Part shown: in pieces, positions 6,698-13,171 of the stretch
Numbering within the stretch: the stretch's first letter is position 1
Layout: each line of letters begins with the position of its first letter
NCBI GenBank assembly: GCA_002449265.1
Contig: DKCV01000019.1
Span: 3,137-16,389 of the forward strand
Direction: 5' to 3'
From: Caryophanales bacterium UBA6865
GTDB taxonomy: Bacteria; Bacillota_I; Bacilli_A; RFN20; CAG-826
DNA: 13,253 nt
Position numbers and translations under genes: made by a program
The notes under the pieces: model-generated
The model's database searches: none
Told to the model about the DNA's origin: nothing
The model's input: the letters and a program-made list of their open reading frames with translations, nothing else

Positions 6698-7670
6698 CCA
6701 CAAAGCCTTTCTTTATTTTCTCAACCATTTTGTTTTTAGCAAGGCGATAAGCAAGCTCGATGGAATAATAGAAAGCGGTCGCGTCACTATTGCCATGCGC
6801 TTTGACGGCAACCGCGTTCACGCCGAGCAGCATCGCTCCTCCAACGCGCTTAGTATCCATCGTGGACTTCATTTCAAGAACGCCTTTTTTTGCGAGCAAA
6901 TAGCCGATTTTCGAGAAAAGATTGCGCTTAAATCCTTTTTTGAGCATCTTCCCCATCGTTTTGGCGGTGCCTTCGATTGCTTTGATGCAAATATTGCCTG
7001 AGAAGCCATCCGTGACAACGACGTCAGCTTCTCCAGTAAGAACATCCATCGATTCGATATTCCCAATAAAGTGGATCCGCTTATCTTCTTTTAGTAAAGT
7101 GTAAGCTTCTTTTCCTTCTGGTGAGCCTTTTCCTTCTTCCGATCCATTGCTTAAAATCGCGACTTTAGGATCAGAAATAGAAGAACCGCATTTCGCATAT
7201 AAAGAGCCCATAAAGCCAAACTGCGCCATTTCAATAGAAGTGTTGACGTTAGAACTGCCTGCGTCAAGGAAGATGAGGGTGCTATTGCCGTTAGAGACGA
7301 TATGAGGCATTGCTACCGCTAAAGCGGGGCGAATGACGCCAGGAATTTTCTTCAAAATCAAAGTCGCGCTTGCTAAAAACGCTCCAGTTGAGCCGCAAGA
7401 AACCACCGCATCCGCATTTTCTTCTTTCGCATAGCTCACGGCTTTAACCATGCTCGATTCTTTTTGACGGAGCACTTCTAAAGCACCGGCTTCCATCGTA
7501 ATGACTTCGCTAGCAGGAACGATTCTTTCCTCTTTCATATCGCAAAGCTCTTCTTCTTTTCCAACAAGAATGAGCTCAACGTCTTTATGGAGGGGATGAA
7601 AACGCCTTACCGCTTCTTTTGTCGCGGCGCTTCCTTTATCGCCACCCATCATATCAATTACTATTTTCAT
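6681..7670 (-). CDS. plsX: Phosphate acyltransferase PlsX
   Basis: Converts acyl-ACP and phosphate to acyl-phosphate, the donor for PlsY in glycerolipid synthesis; peripheral membrane enzyme. The 329-residue length is typical. Recognisable blocks are MKIVIDMMGGD at the N-terminus, VVSCGSTGAFLASATLILKK (89-108), FLDAGSS (134-140), GNIESMDVLTGEADVVVTDGF (203-223), SGNICIKAIEG (224-234) and GGAMLLGVNAVAVKAHGNSDA (277-297). The N-terminal GGDKGS departs from the common GGDHAP. GAGGAG (7679-7684) lies eight bases upstream of the start. It follows recG after 46 bases containing a possible promoter with an overlapping dyad. Since FakA is encoded nearby, acyl-phosphate can reach this pathway from external fatty acids as well as acyl-ACP. 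Confidence 0.97.
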   Translation of the reverse strand: MKIVIDMMGGDKGSAATKEAVRRFHPLHKDVELILVGKEEELCDMKEERIVPASEVITMEAGALEVLRQKESSMVKAVSYAKEENADAVVSCGSTGAFLASATLILKKIPGVIRPALAVAMPHIVSNGNSTLIFLDAGSSNVNTSIEMAQFGFMGSLYAKCGSSISDPKVAILSNGSEEGKGSPEGKEAYTLLKEDKRIHFIGNIESMDVLTGEADVVVTDGFSGNICIKAIEGTAKTMGKMLKKGFKRNLFSKIGYLLAKKGVLEMKSTMDTKRVGGAMLLGVNAVAVKAHGNSDATAFYYSIELAYRLAKNKMVEKIKKGFVDETNH

Positions 7671-7685
7671 GGTTAATTCTCCTCA

Positions 7686-7717
7686 TTAAGTATAACTTAA
7701 AGCCGACGATTCCTCAC
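7686..7717 (-). promoter_or_regulatory. Candidate plsX promoter with overlapping dyad
   Basis: TTAAGTATAACTTAA (7686-7700) is a perfect inverted repeat with 6-bp arms and a 3-bp centre. On the minus strand it contains the -10-like TATACT (7694-7689); 17 bp upstream is GTGAGG (7717-7712), a weak -35 keeping only the TGA core. It lies 15 bases before the plsX start. A second dyad, CTCACT-AGGCG-AGTGAG (7713-7729), spans the recG stop codon. The first dyad is placed like the FapR operator of Bacillus, which covers the promoter of the plsX-containing operon, but its sequence is not the FapR consensus. Confidence 0.4.
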
Positions 7718-9720
7718 TAGGCGAGTGAGATATCGTTAACTTCTTCTTTCGCCTTTTTAATAAACGGGGCAAAATCAGGATTATCTTTATCAAGTAGCAT
7801 TCTATTCGCATCATCGCGAGCGACTTCGAAAATCTTAAAATCGTCCATGATATTCGCGACCCCGAACGTCGGAAGTCCGCTTTGTTTGGTCCCTGCCATT
7901 TCTCCAGGCCCTCTTAAGCGCATATCTTCTTCGGCAATCTTAAAGCCATCATCCTCTTTCTCTAAAACGCGGAGCTTTTCATTTTCCGATTCGTCTTTCT
8001 TGCGATACAAAAGTAAACAATGGCTCTCCTCTCCTCCTCTTCCTACGCGCCCACGCAATTGGTGAAGGCTAGATAAAGAGAAATGAGAAGGACTATAAAT
8101 AATCATAAGGTCAGCTTCTTTTACATCGATCCCAACTTCCACTAAAGAAGTAGCGACCATAATCGGAGTTAAACCGCTTTGGAAGGAAAGAATGGATACC
8201 TCCTTACTTTCTTCATCTAATTTGCCATGGCAAAGAGTTACTTTATCCCCGTATTTTTTGCGGTATAAATCCGCGATTTTAAGGGCAGAAGTATTCTCTT
8301 CCCCATTCCCTTCGATTTGAGGAGCAACAATATAAACGCGATGATGGCTCGAAAGTGATTTTTGAATAAGCGAGTCCACTAAAGGGTCATTTTCTCTAAT
8401 TAAGCGCGTAATCACGTTTCGTTTGCCTTGTGGGAATTCGCTTAAGGTGGAAACATCTAAATCCCCATAAATTGTAAAAGCAAGGGTTCTAGGGATAGGG
8501 GTAGCCGACATAAGCAATAAATCCGCATGTTCCCCCTTATCGAGTAGACTCGTCCTTTGATTCACGCCGAATTTATGCTGTTCATCGATGATAACTAGCC
8601 CCAAATAAGCGTAATTGACGTCTTTTGAAAATAAAGCATGCGTCCCGATGACAATATCGGCCGTGCCACTAGCCAAAGAAGAAAGAACGCGATTTCTTTC
8701 TTCTTTATGGAGCGAACCATTAAGTAAGCTAATATTAACGCCTGCCATAGCGAACAGTTTTTTGAAGTTCTCGTAATGCTGTTTCGCTAGAGTATCGGTC
8801 GGTGCCAATAAAGCAGTTTGCTCCCCGCGCGTAAAATTAGCATAGCTGAGCAAGGCGGCAACAAGGGTCTTTCCTGTCCCTACATCCCCTTGCAAAAGCC
8901 GATACATCACGGAAGGAGAATCCATATCGCGGAAGCATTCCTTTAGAACATTAATTTGGTCATTAGACAAACAAAAGGGCAAAGAGGAAATAAACTGCTT
9001 AACTTTCTCGTAATTGATTTTCCGTTTTGCGTCTTTGGTCAATAAGCGATTGCTTTCTTTGATCAGCGCGCTTTTGAGGGTAAAAGAAAGGGCCTCTTCG
9101 TATTTGAGCGTCCTTTTTGCTTGGCGTAAGTCCTCGTAACTCGTAGGGCAATGAGTCTTCTTTAAGGCATCATAATGAGATAGCAAACGATATTTTTCTT
9201 TATAGCAATGAGGGATTTTGTCTTCGATCTTCCCTTCTAATAAAGCAAGGCACTTTTTGACTAGATGCAAGTAGCTATAATTCGGGACCGCGTTAGGCAA
9301 GGCATAAACCGGTTTTAGGGCATCGCTTTCCTGAATCTCCCCTTTTAGTAAATTCAATAAAGCGATGCTGTTCCTTCTTTTTTCGTAAATTCCAGAGATG
9401 GTAATTAATTCATCGCTTTTTAAAGAAGTCGATAAATAAGGGCGATTCCAGGCTTCAACTAAAAACGTCTCGTCCTCTACTGTTTTAAAATAGAAGCTCG
9501 TTAAGGAGCGTTTATTAAACCGTAAGCTTCTCCCTTTTCCTACGACATATCCCTTTTTAACCACCCTCTCTTTATCAGCGTATTGGTTCTTTTTTGGCGT
9601 ATAGAGAAAAGAATCATAACGGCGAGGAAGATGGTTAACGACATCCAGTGGAGTGAGGATATTCACGCTAGCGAGAGCGAGATTAATCTTAGGACTTTTA
9701 GAAAGAAGCATAATTCCCAT
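7717..9720 (-). CDS. recG: ATP-dependent DNA helicase RecG
   Basis: Superfamily 2 translocase that remodels stalled replication forks and branched DNA. From the ATG at 9720 it has 667 residues. An N-terminal wedge/OB-fold region contains LPRRYD (about 31-36) and FLVEAWNRPYL (96-106). Helicase motifs are GDVGTGKT (Walker A, 278-285), DEQHKFG (379-385), MSATPIPRTL (404-413), ATSLVEVGIDV (523-533) and QLRGRVGRG (554-562). The C-terminal TRG segment EEDMRLRGPGEMAGTKQSG (597-615) is diagnostic for RecG. The start is uncertain: TTG 9744, ATG 9720 or ATG 9711. Family alignment favours one of the ATGs, and none has a strong ribosome binding site. It is the first gene of the large minus-strand unit, and no clear promoter is visible upstream. 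Confidence 0.96.
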   Translation of the reverse strand: MGIMLLSKSPKINLALASVNILTPLDVVNHLPRRYDSFLYTPKKNQYADKERVVKKGYVVGKGRSLRFNKRSLTSFYFKTVEDETFLVEAWNRPYLSTSLKSDELITISGIYEKRRNSIALLNLLKGEIQESDALKPVYALPNAVPNYSYLHLVKKCLALLEGKIEDKIPHCYKEKYRLLSHYDALKKTHCPTSYEDLRQAKRTLKYEEALSFTLKSALIKESNRLLTKDAKRKINYEKVKQFISSLPFCLSNDQINVLKECFRDMDSPSVMYRLLQGDVGTGKTLVAALLSYANFTRGEQTALLAPTDTLAKQHYENFKKLFAMAGVNISLLNGSLHKEERNRVLSSLASGTADIVIGTHALFSKDVNYAYLGLVIIDEQHKFGVNQRTSLLDKGEHADLLLMSATPIPRTLAFTIYGDLDVSTLSEFPQGKRNVITRLIRENDPLVDSLIQKSLSSHHRVYIVAPQIEGNGEENTSALKIADLYRKKYGDKVTLCHGKLDEESKEVSILSFQSGLTPIMVATSLVEVGIDVKEADLMIIYSPSHFSLSSLHQLRGRVGRGGEESHCLLLYRKKDESENEKLRVLEKEDDGFKIAEEDMRLRGPGEMAGTKQSGLPTFGVANIMDDFKIFEVARDDANRMLLDKDNPDFAPFIKKAKEEVNDISLA

Positions 9721-9767
9721 TAATGATATCTCAAAAAAGAACAAAATTGTTCATTCGAAAAGCACAT

Positions 9768-9836
9768 TTAGTGATTGAATATTGGACGAATAAAGCAATA
9801 ACGAGCAAGCAGAATCATTGCTTCTTCACGCTTCAT
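9768..9836 (-). CDS. Possible 22-codon small ORF before recG
   Basis: On the minus strand an ATG at 9836 follows AAAGG (9848-9844) with seven-base spacing and runs to TAA at 9768, giving a 22-residue peptide beginning MKREEAMILLARYC. The ribosome binding site lies in one arm of an inverted repeat, and the start codon lies in the loop of a second. It may be a leader peptide for recG, a small protein, or chance. The frame ends 48 bases before the chosen recG start. Confidence 0.22.
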   Translation of the reverse strand: MKREEAMILLARYCFIRPIFNH

Positions 9837-9881
9837 TAAGAAGCCTTTCGCATAGAAAAAATCGAAAATGATAAAAGGCTT
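9820..9881 (-). promoter_or_regulatory. Two overlapping inverted repeats upstream of recG
   Basis: AAGCCTTT (9841-9848) pairs with AAAGGCTT (9874-9881) across a 25-base loop; GCTTCTT (9820-9826) pairs with AAGAAGC (9838-9844) across 11 bases. They share 9841-9844, so they cannot both form. Neither is followed by a clear U-tract on the minus strand, so I do not call a terminator for the NERD gene, though the outer one could serve weakly. The arrangement covers the ribosome binding site of the small frame at 9768-9836. Confidence 0.4.
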
Positions 9882-9927
9882 TTGAAATTGGATGATCAGA
9901 AACGCTTTATAACGAAAAGAAACGAAG

Positions 9928-10629
9928 CTACTCGTCAGAATCGTCGTATTCTTTAATATGTCTTTGATGCTCTTCTTTCGAAATTTGACGCAAGTTGCAT
10001 ATTTGATGATTCACTCGTTCGACAAAATCGGCTTTGTACTTTTTAGACGCCGTTATTTCCGTGATGGTCTCGATTGCTTCGCCAAGAGAATAGACGTAAC
10101 CGCTATCGATTTGCGAAACATCCGCAAATGGGAAAATCACCATGCATTCCATTTTTGGAGGGTTTGGTTTAATGGTTTTTCGCAAATGAGAAATATGGCC
10201 CCAATTTTGAAGAAGGGGATTCTTAAAATATTGCCATCCAAGAGAATTCTCTTTTAAGTATCTCCAGAGCTCATCTTTTTCGTTACCGCGAATCGTTCCC
10301 TTATTGCTTTTCGTCTCGATGACGAAAAAGCCTCCCCGAGTAATCAAAATGTGATCGATTTCCGAAGAATAACCATACTCATCTTCAAAACAAAAATCGT
10401 GATAAAGATAGCCTCCAAAGCGATTTTTCACTTCTTCAAGACGCCTATGGACAAGCATCTCTCCTTTCGCGCCAAAGCTCGCCCTAGACTCATTGGAGTC
10501 TAACGCACTACTTTTCTTCTTTTTCGCAAAATATCTTTTATCGACGGATTTCTTAAATATGCTTAGCAAAACAATAGATAGAATCGCGAAAATCGTAACG
10601 GCAATAATGAAGATAAGTAGAATTTGCAT
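9928..10629 (-). CDS. Membrane-anchored NERD-domain protein
   Basis: A 233-residue protein with one N-terminal membrane helix (about 3-25), a basic linker (FKKSVDKRYFAKKKK), then a NERD (nuclease-related) domain. GAKGEMLVHRRLEEV (53-67) gives the first acidic residue, E57. SSEIDHILITRGGFFVIETKSNKG (88-111) carries the PD-(D/E)xK-like core D92, E105 and K107, followed by the family-typical NPLLQN (137-142). The core residues are intact, so nuclease activity is possible, but most NERD proteins have no proven substrate. The C-terminal tail is charged and ends in acidic residues. The only ribosome-binding candidate is a run of Gs (about 10637-10641) partly buried in a hairpin next to the start. 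It stands alone between the small-peptide module and recG, where Bacillus has sdaAB/sdaAA, so it looks like an accessory insertion. Confidence 0.88.
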   Translation of the reverse strand: MQILLIFIIAVTIFAILSIVLLSIFKKSVDKRYFAKKKKSSALDSNESRASFGAKGEMLVHRRLEEVKNRFGGYLYHDFCFEDEYGYSSEIDHILITRGGFFVIETKSNKGTIRGNEKDELWRYLKENSLGWQYFKNPLLQNWGHISHLRKTIKPNPPKMECMVIFPFADVSQIDSGYVYSLGEAIETITEITASKKYKADFVERVNHQICNLRQISKEEHQRHIKEYDDSDE

Positions 10630-10630
10630 A

Positions 10631-10661
10631 GCTAATACCCCCGCTCAAAAAGAGGTTTAGC
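10631..10661 (-). promoter_or_regulatory. Hairpin next to NERD start, occluding its RBS
   Basis: On the minus strand GCTAAACC (10661-10654) pairs with GGTATTAGC (10639-10631), eight base pairs with one bulged A, and the stem ends one base before the ATG at 10629. The only Shine-Dalgarno-like sequence, the G-run at about 10637-10641, is partly in the stem. Translation may be low or conditional. No intrinsic terminator is visible between the upstream peptide gene and this one, so co-transcription is possible. Confidence 0.4.
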
Positions 10662-10733
10662 AAAATAGGGTAAGTCCGCGCTACTTTGTTATTTCATAAT
10701 TTAACATCCTCCCTGGGGAAGGGCGGGCCATTA

Positions 10734-10761
10734 TTGCAAAGCCTTTCGGCTAAGCTATAAT
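10734..10761 (+). promoter_or_regulatory. Convergent promoter for candidate antisense RNA
   Basis: TTGCAA (10734-10739), 16 bp, then a perfect TATAAT (10756-10761). Transcription would start near 10768 on the plus strand, just 11 bases from the stop codon of the oppositely oriented peptide gene. There is no plus-strand protein gene downstream for it to serve. Confidence 0.55.
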
Positions 10762-10767
10762 GTTAGA

Positions 10768-10811
10768 GAGGTTTGACTCTAATGACCTTTTGGGCCGTTA
10801 GAGTTCTTTTC
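10768..10811 (+). ncRNA. Candidate short antisense RNA to peptide mRNA
   Basis: The RNA predicted from the promoter at 10734-10761 would begin near 10768 and meet a strong hairpin, ACTCTAA (10776-10782) with TTAGAGT (10798-10804), extended inward by four more pairs and one mismatch, then TCTTTT (10805-10810). It would be only about 43 bases and fully complementary to the last codons, stop and start of the 3' region of the peptide mRNA. If the terminator leaks, a longer RNA would also cover the ribosome binding site. The layout matches 3'-overlapping antitoxin RNAs such as RatA or SR4 in principle. Not recognised as a known family. Confidence 0.42.
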
Positions 10812-10868
10812 ATCTAATCTGATGAAATAAATGATGATCAGGATGATCACGATTGCCGTGACGTCCAT
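10779..10868 (-). CDS. 29-residue hydrophobic peptide, candidate type I toxin
   Basis: A small gene too short for usual gene calling. ATG at 10868 is preceded by AAAGGAGG (10883-10876) with seven-base spacing, among the best ribosome binding sites in the window. The peptide starts MDVTAIVIILIIIYFIR, a single short membrane segment (about 3-16), followed by a polar charged tail with RLDEKN and ending in PKGH before TAG. It has its own promoter and a convergent promoter-terminator overlapping its 3' end. Size, hydrophobicity and layout resemble type I toxins (Fst, TxpA, BsrG, Ibs), but I see no specific family motif. Alternatives are a small regulatory membrane subunit (a KdpF-like size and shape, but no kdp genes nearby) or a housekeeping microprotein. 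Coding is fairly likely; the toxin role is inference. Confidence 0.6.
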   Translation of the reverse strand: MDVTAIVIILIIIYFIRLDEKNSNGPKGH

Positions 10869-10918
10869 GATCTTTCCTCCTTTCTTTGCTCTTCCCCCAG
10901 GGAAATGTCTGAGTTCGC

Positions 10919-10948
10919 ATAAAAGCTCCCTCACTTATCTATAGTCAA
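10919..10948 (-). promoter_or_regulatory. Promoter of the small peptide gene
   Basis: On the minus strand TTGACT (10948-10943), 18 bp, TTTTAT (10924-10919). The -35 matches five of six consensus bases and the -10 four of six. An A/T-rich stretch lies upstream. The start would be near 10912, giving a leader of about 44 bases that includes the complementary arm at 10902-10891 and the AAAGGAGG. Confidence 0.6.
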
Positions 10949-11003
10949 TTTTTTCTTATTTTTACCAAAATTTTTTATTCTTTGCTTTTTCTTTCTTCAG
11001 CAG

Positions 11004-11024
11004 GAAAAAAGGCTTATTTAGCCT
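11004..11024 (-). terminator. Second intrinsic terminator after fakA
   Basis: Minus-strand AGGCT (11024-11020) and AGCCT (11014-11010) with a 5-base loop, followed by five more Ts and a T-rich stretch. It backs up the stronger terminator immediately before it and insulates the small peptide gene from fakA transcription. Confidence 0.65.
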
Positions 11025-11031
11025 AGACATT

Positions 11032-11059
11032 AAAAAGAAAACCCAAGTTTCCTTGGGTT
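11032..11059 (-). terminator. Intrinsic terminator of asp23-fakA
   Basis: Minus-strand AACCCAAG (11059-11052) and CTTGGGTT (11047-11040) form a perfect 8-bp stem with a 4-base loop, followed by TTTCTTTTT (11039-11031). The stem begins only five bases after the fakA stop codon. Confidence 0.93.
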
Positions 11060-11064
11060 AAAGT

Positions 11065-12777
11065 TCATTCTAAACCAACGATATAGCTATAGACAGGTTG
11101 TCCGCCTTGACGCATATCCACTTCTAAATCTGGGTATTCTTTTTGGATAAGGGCAAGTGCCTCATCAGCTTCTTCTTTCTTCACGTCACTCCCGTAATAG
11201 ATAGAAAGCATATAGCAATCATCGTTTACCATGCTTTTGACTAGAGCAAGGAGCGCTTCGTTTTTAGAAGGAACACTCGCGACAATTCCATGGCTATCAC
11301 GCATCCCCATGTAATAGCCTTTTGTGACGTGGACATTATCGATATCGGTGTCACGGATCGCGTAAGTGACTGAACCGCTATGAACGCTCTTTAAAGCGCT
11401 TTTCATCGCTTCAAAGTTCTCTTCTTCGCTTAGTTCAGCGTTAAATTGCATCAAAGCTGTTATACCTTGCGGGATGGTTTTAGAAGGAATCACGCGAGCG
11501 TGAACCTCTTCATCATTCACTTCGCAAGCTTGGCTCGCTGACATCACGATATTGCTATTATTCGGAAGGATAAAGACGTTCTTCGCGTGAACGTTCTTAA
11601 TCGCTTCAACAAAGTCGCCGCTCGATGGGTTCATGGTTTGCCCGCCGCTTACAATATAATCGGCACCAAGTTCCTTAAACATCTCGTCTAATCCTTCGCC
11701 GCTACTAACGACGATTAAGCCATATTCTTTAAGGGGTTCTGCTTTTTTATTGCGCGCAAGATTACTTTCCATGTCAGTCGCTACTGCTCCATGAGAAATG
11801 TTATCGTGCTCTTCGGACATGTTTTCGATCGTGATTGAAACGAATTCGCCATAGTTTTGGGCGTAATTTAGCATTGAGCCAGGGTAAAGGGTATGAATAT
11901 GTACCTTCACGATATCGTCATCGCGCGCTAAAACGAGGGATTTGCCGTGTGAAGCAAGGAAGTTCTGAAATTTCTTTTCGATAAATGGCTTTTTTCCGTC
12001 TTCTGGCGAACCTAAGCGCAAAATGAATTGAGTGCAATAGCCGTACCCTTCTTCGTCTTCGCTTAGCTTTGCTCCAGCGTAAGAGCCGTTCGTACCGAGC
12101 AAAGAAGAAACGCTTCCTGTTGAAGCACTATCGTTCATATCGGTGCGTTCCACGAATTCGCCATTCGCAGCCTTGCTCATCCCTTCGATGACGACCGTTA
12201 AACCCGCGCCACCGCTATCAACAACGCCAACTTGTTTTAAAATCGGGAGGAGATCAGGAGTGTGAGCCAATGATTTCTTCGCCTCTTCAAGCAAATAACC
12301 TAACGCTTTTTCAATGCTGACCTCTTTTTTGCTTTTGCTTACGAATTCTAATAACGCGGTGCTTGATTCACGAATAACCGTTAGTAATGTTCCTTCAACT
12401 GGGCGAAGGACCGCTTTATAAGCGACTTCTTTCCCGTTAACGAAAGCTTTCGCGAGTTCTAAAGCATTAATCGCATTTTTGTTTTCAAGTGCATCACCAA
12501 AGCCGCGGAAAATTTGGCTCGTGATGACTCCGCTATTCCCTCTAGCACCCATTAATAGGCCCTTGGAAAAGGCTTTGGCGATTACGAAAACACTATCATC
12601 GTTTTTGTTTTGAATCTCTTTTGCGCCACTCGTAAGAGTGAGATTCATATTCATTCCCGTATCGCCATCTGGCACAGGGAAAACATTAAGTTGATCGATT
12701 TCTGGATAATGGTTATATAGGTTATTCGCCCCAGAAAGGAATAGTTCTTTGAGCTTTTGTCCGTTAATGGTCTTCAT
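11065..12777 (-). CDS. fakA: Fatty acid kinase catalytic subunit FakA (YloV)
   Basis: Phosphorylates fatty acids bound to a FakB (DegV-family) partner, giving acyl-phosphate for PlsY or, via PlsX, acyl-ACP. The 570-residue protein is close to the usual length of about 550. The N-terminal dihydroxyacetone-kinase-like (DhaL) ATP-binding domain shows NVFPVPDGDTGMNM (31-44) with the metal-binding aspartates D37 and D39, GARGNSGVITSQIFRGF (77-93), RPVEGTLLTVIRE (125-137) and VDSGGAGL (186-193). The middle region has GYGYCTQFILRL (244-255) and KVHIHTLYPG (291-300), whose Cys and His residues fit the reported metal-binding middle domain. The C-terminal domain is the FakB-binding region. It starts one base after the asp23 stop with a weak ribosome binding site, so it is probably coupled. 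No fakB is in the window. Confidence 0.95.
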   Translation of the reverse strand: MKTINGQKLKELFLSGANNLYNHYPEIDQLNVFPVPDGDTGMNMNLTLTSGAKEIQNKNDDSVFVIAKAFSKGLLMGARGNSGVITSQIFRGFGDALENKNAINALELAKAFVNGKEVAYKAVLRPVEGTLLTVIRESSTALLEFVSKSKKEVSIEKALGYLLEEAKKSLAHTPDLLPILKQVGVVDSGGAGLTVVIEGMSKAANGEFVERTDMNDSASTGSVSSLLGTNGSYAGAKLSEDEEGYGYCTQFILRLGSPEDGKKPFIEKKFQNFLASHGKSLVLARDDDIVKVHIHTLYPGSMLNYAQNYGEFVSITIENMSEEHDNISHGAVATDMESNLARNKKAEPLKEYGLIVVSSGEGLDEMFKELGADYIVSGGQTMNPSSGDFVEAIKNVHAKNVFILPNNSNIVMSASQACEVNDEEVHARVIPSKTIPQGITALMQFNAELSEEENFEAMKSALKSVHSGSVTYAIRDTDIDNVHVTKGYYMGMRDSHGIVASVPSKNEALLALVKSMVNDDCYMLSIYYGSDVKKEEADEALALIQKEYPDLEVDMRQGGQPVYSYIVGLE

Positions 12778-12778
12778 T

Positions 12779-13141
12779 TTATTTTGTCTCTTTGATATCT
12801 ACTACGTAAACGTCTACGCGATTTAAAGGAAGCGAGAAGGTTTTCTTCAGCTCATAAGCGACACGCTTTTGAACTTCCGTTAATACTTCCGTAATTTTCA
12901 CCCCGTTAGCGACATAGATATAGACGCCAATTTGGTATCCTTTTTTCTTGTCGCCTTTAATATAGACGCCTTTATAGTAATCACTGCGTTTTAATAAGGC
13001 ATTAATCTCATCCGCTAGCTGGTTTTTGGGGGCTAGTCCGACAACTCCATAACAATCCGTTACAGCGTCACCCGTAACAGAAGCGATTGCACTAATGGAG
13101 ATATTGATGCCCGAATAGGCTTCTATTTTGTCTTTTGCCAT
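12779..13141 (-). CDS. yloU: Asp23/Gls24 family protein (YloU)
   Basis: A 120-residue protein of the Asp23/Gls24 envelope stress family. ISISAIASVTGDAVTDCYGVVGL (about 14-36) is the family's conserved opening, and the C-terminal half has the VYIYVANGVKITEVLTEVQKRVAYELKKT pattern (72-100) of the conserved alpha/beta fold. Family members form membrane-associated assemblies or have unknown roles. The pairing with fakA is conserved across Bacillota, which suggests a link to lipid metabolism, unproven. It is first in a two-gene unit behind a strong promoter. The leader is only about 24 bases and consists largely of a hairpin that includes the AAGCGG upstream of the start, so the usual ribosome binding site is missing or masked. 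Confidence 0.93.
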   Translation of the reverse strand: MAKDKIEAYSGINISISAIASVTGDAVTDCYGVVGLAPKNQLADEINALLKRSDYYKGVYIKGDKKKGYQIGVYIYVANGVKITEVLTEVQKRVAYELKKTFSLPLNRVDVYVVDIKETK

Positions 13142-13149
13142 AAAAATAC

Positions 13150-13167
13150 CGCTTATAGAAATAAGCG
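13150..13167 (-). promoter_or_regulatory. 5'-terminal leader hairpin of asp23
   Basis: CGCTTAT (13150-13156) and ATAAGCG (13161-13167) form a perfect 7-bp stem with a 4-base loop, eight bases upstream of the ATG. The predicted transcription start (about 13165) falls in the outer arm, so the mRNA would begin with this hairpin, which holds the only weak ribosome-binding candidate (AAGCGG). Confidence 0.55.
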
Positions 13168-13171
13168 CCTT

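Larger units (their letters stand above)
10711..10902. repeat. Complementary arms flanking the peptide gene
   Basis: CCCTGGGGAAG (10711-10721) and CTTCCCCCAGGG (10891-10902) are inverted copies differing by one extra base, on either side of the 29-codon gene. In a minus-strand transcript the 5' leader (10902-10891) and the region after the stop codon (10721-10711) could pair over about 11-12 bases, rich in G-C and extended by U-A and G-U pairs. Such 5'-3' pairing is a known device in type I toxin mRNAs such as hok, where it delays translation. Confidence 0.6.

Noticed and set aside
4719..7670. Mycoplasma-type code with TGA as tryptophan
   Set aside because: TGA closes ftsY, ylxM and plsX at the expected family ends and tryptophan is encoded by TGG.
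9739..9752. GAACAAAATTGTTC as a LexA/SOS box near recG
   Set aside because: The Gram-positive LexA site has four bases between GAAC and GTTC; here there are six. As RNA it is a weak AT-rich hairpin before a T-run, too close to the recG start to call.
9739..9927. Promoter for the recG operon
   Set aside because: Candidate -10 boxes (TATTCA, TAAATG, TATAAA) lack a credible -35 at 16-18 bp, so none is annotated.
10630..11064. SRP RNA or another known structural RNA near the SRP genes
   Set aside because: No SRP domain IV signature was visible; the GC-rich pieces are explained by the complementary arms and a short GAAA-loop hairpin near 10741-10753.
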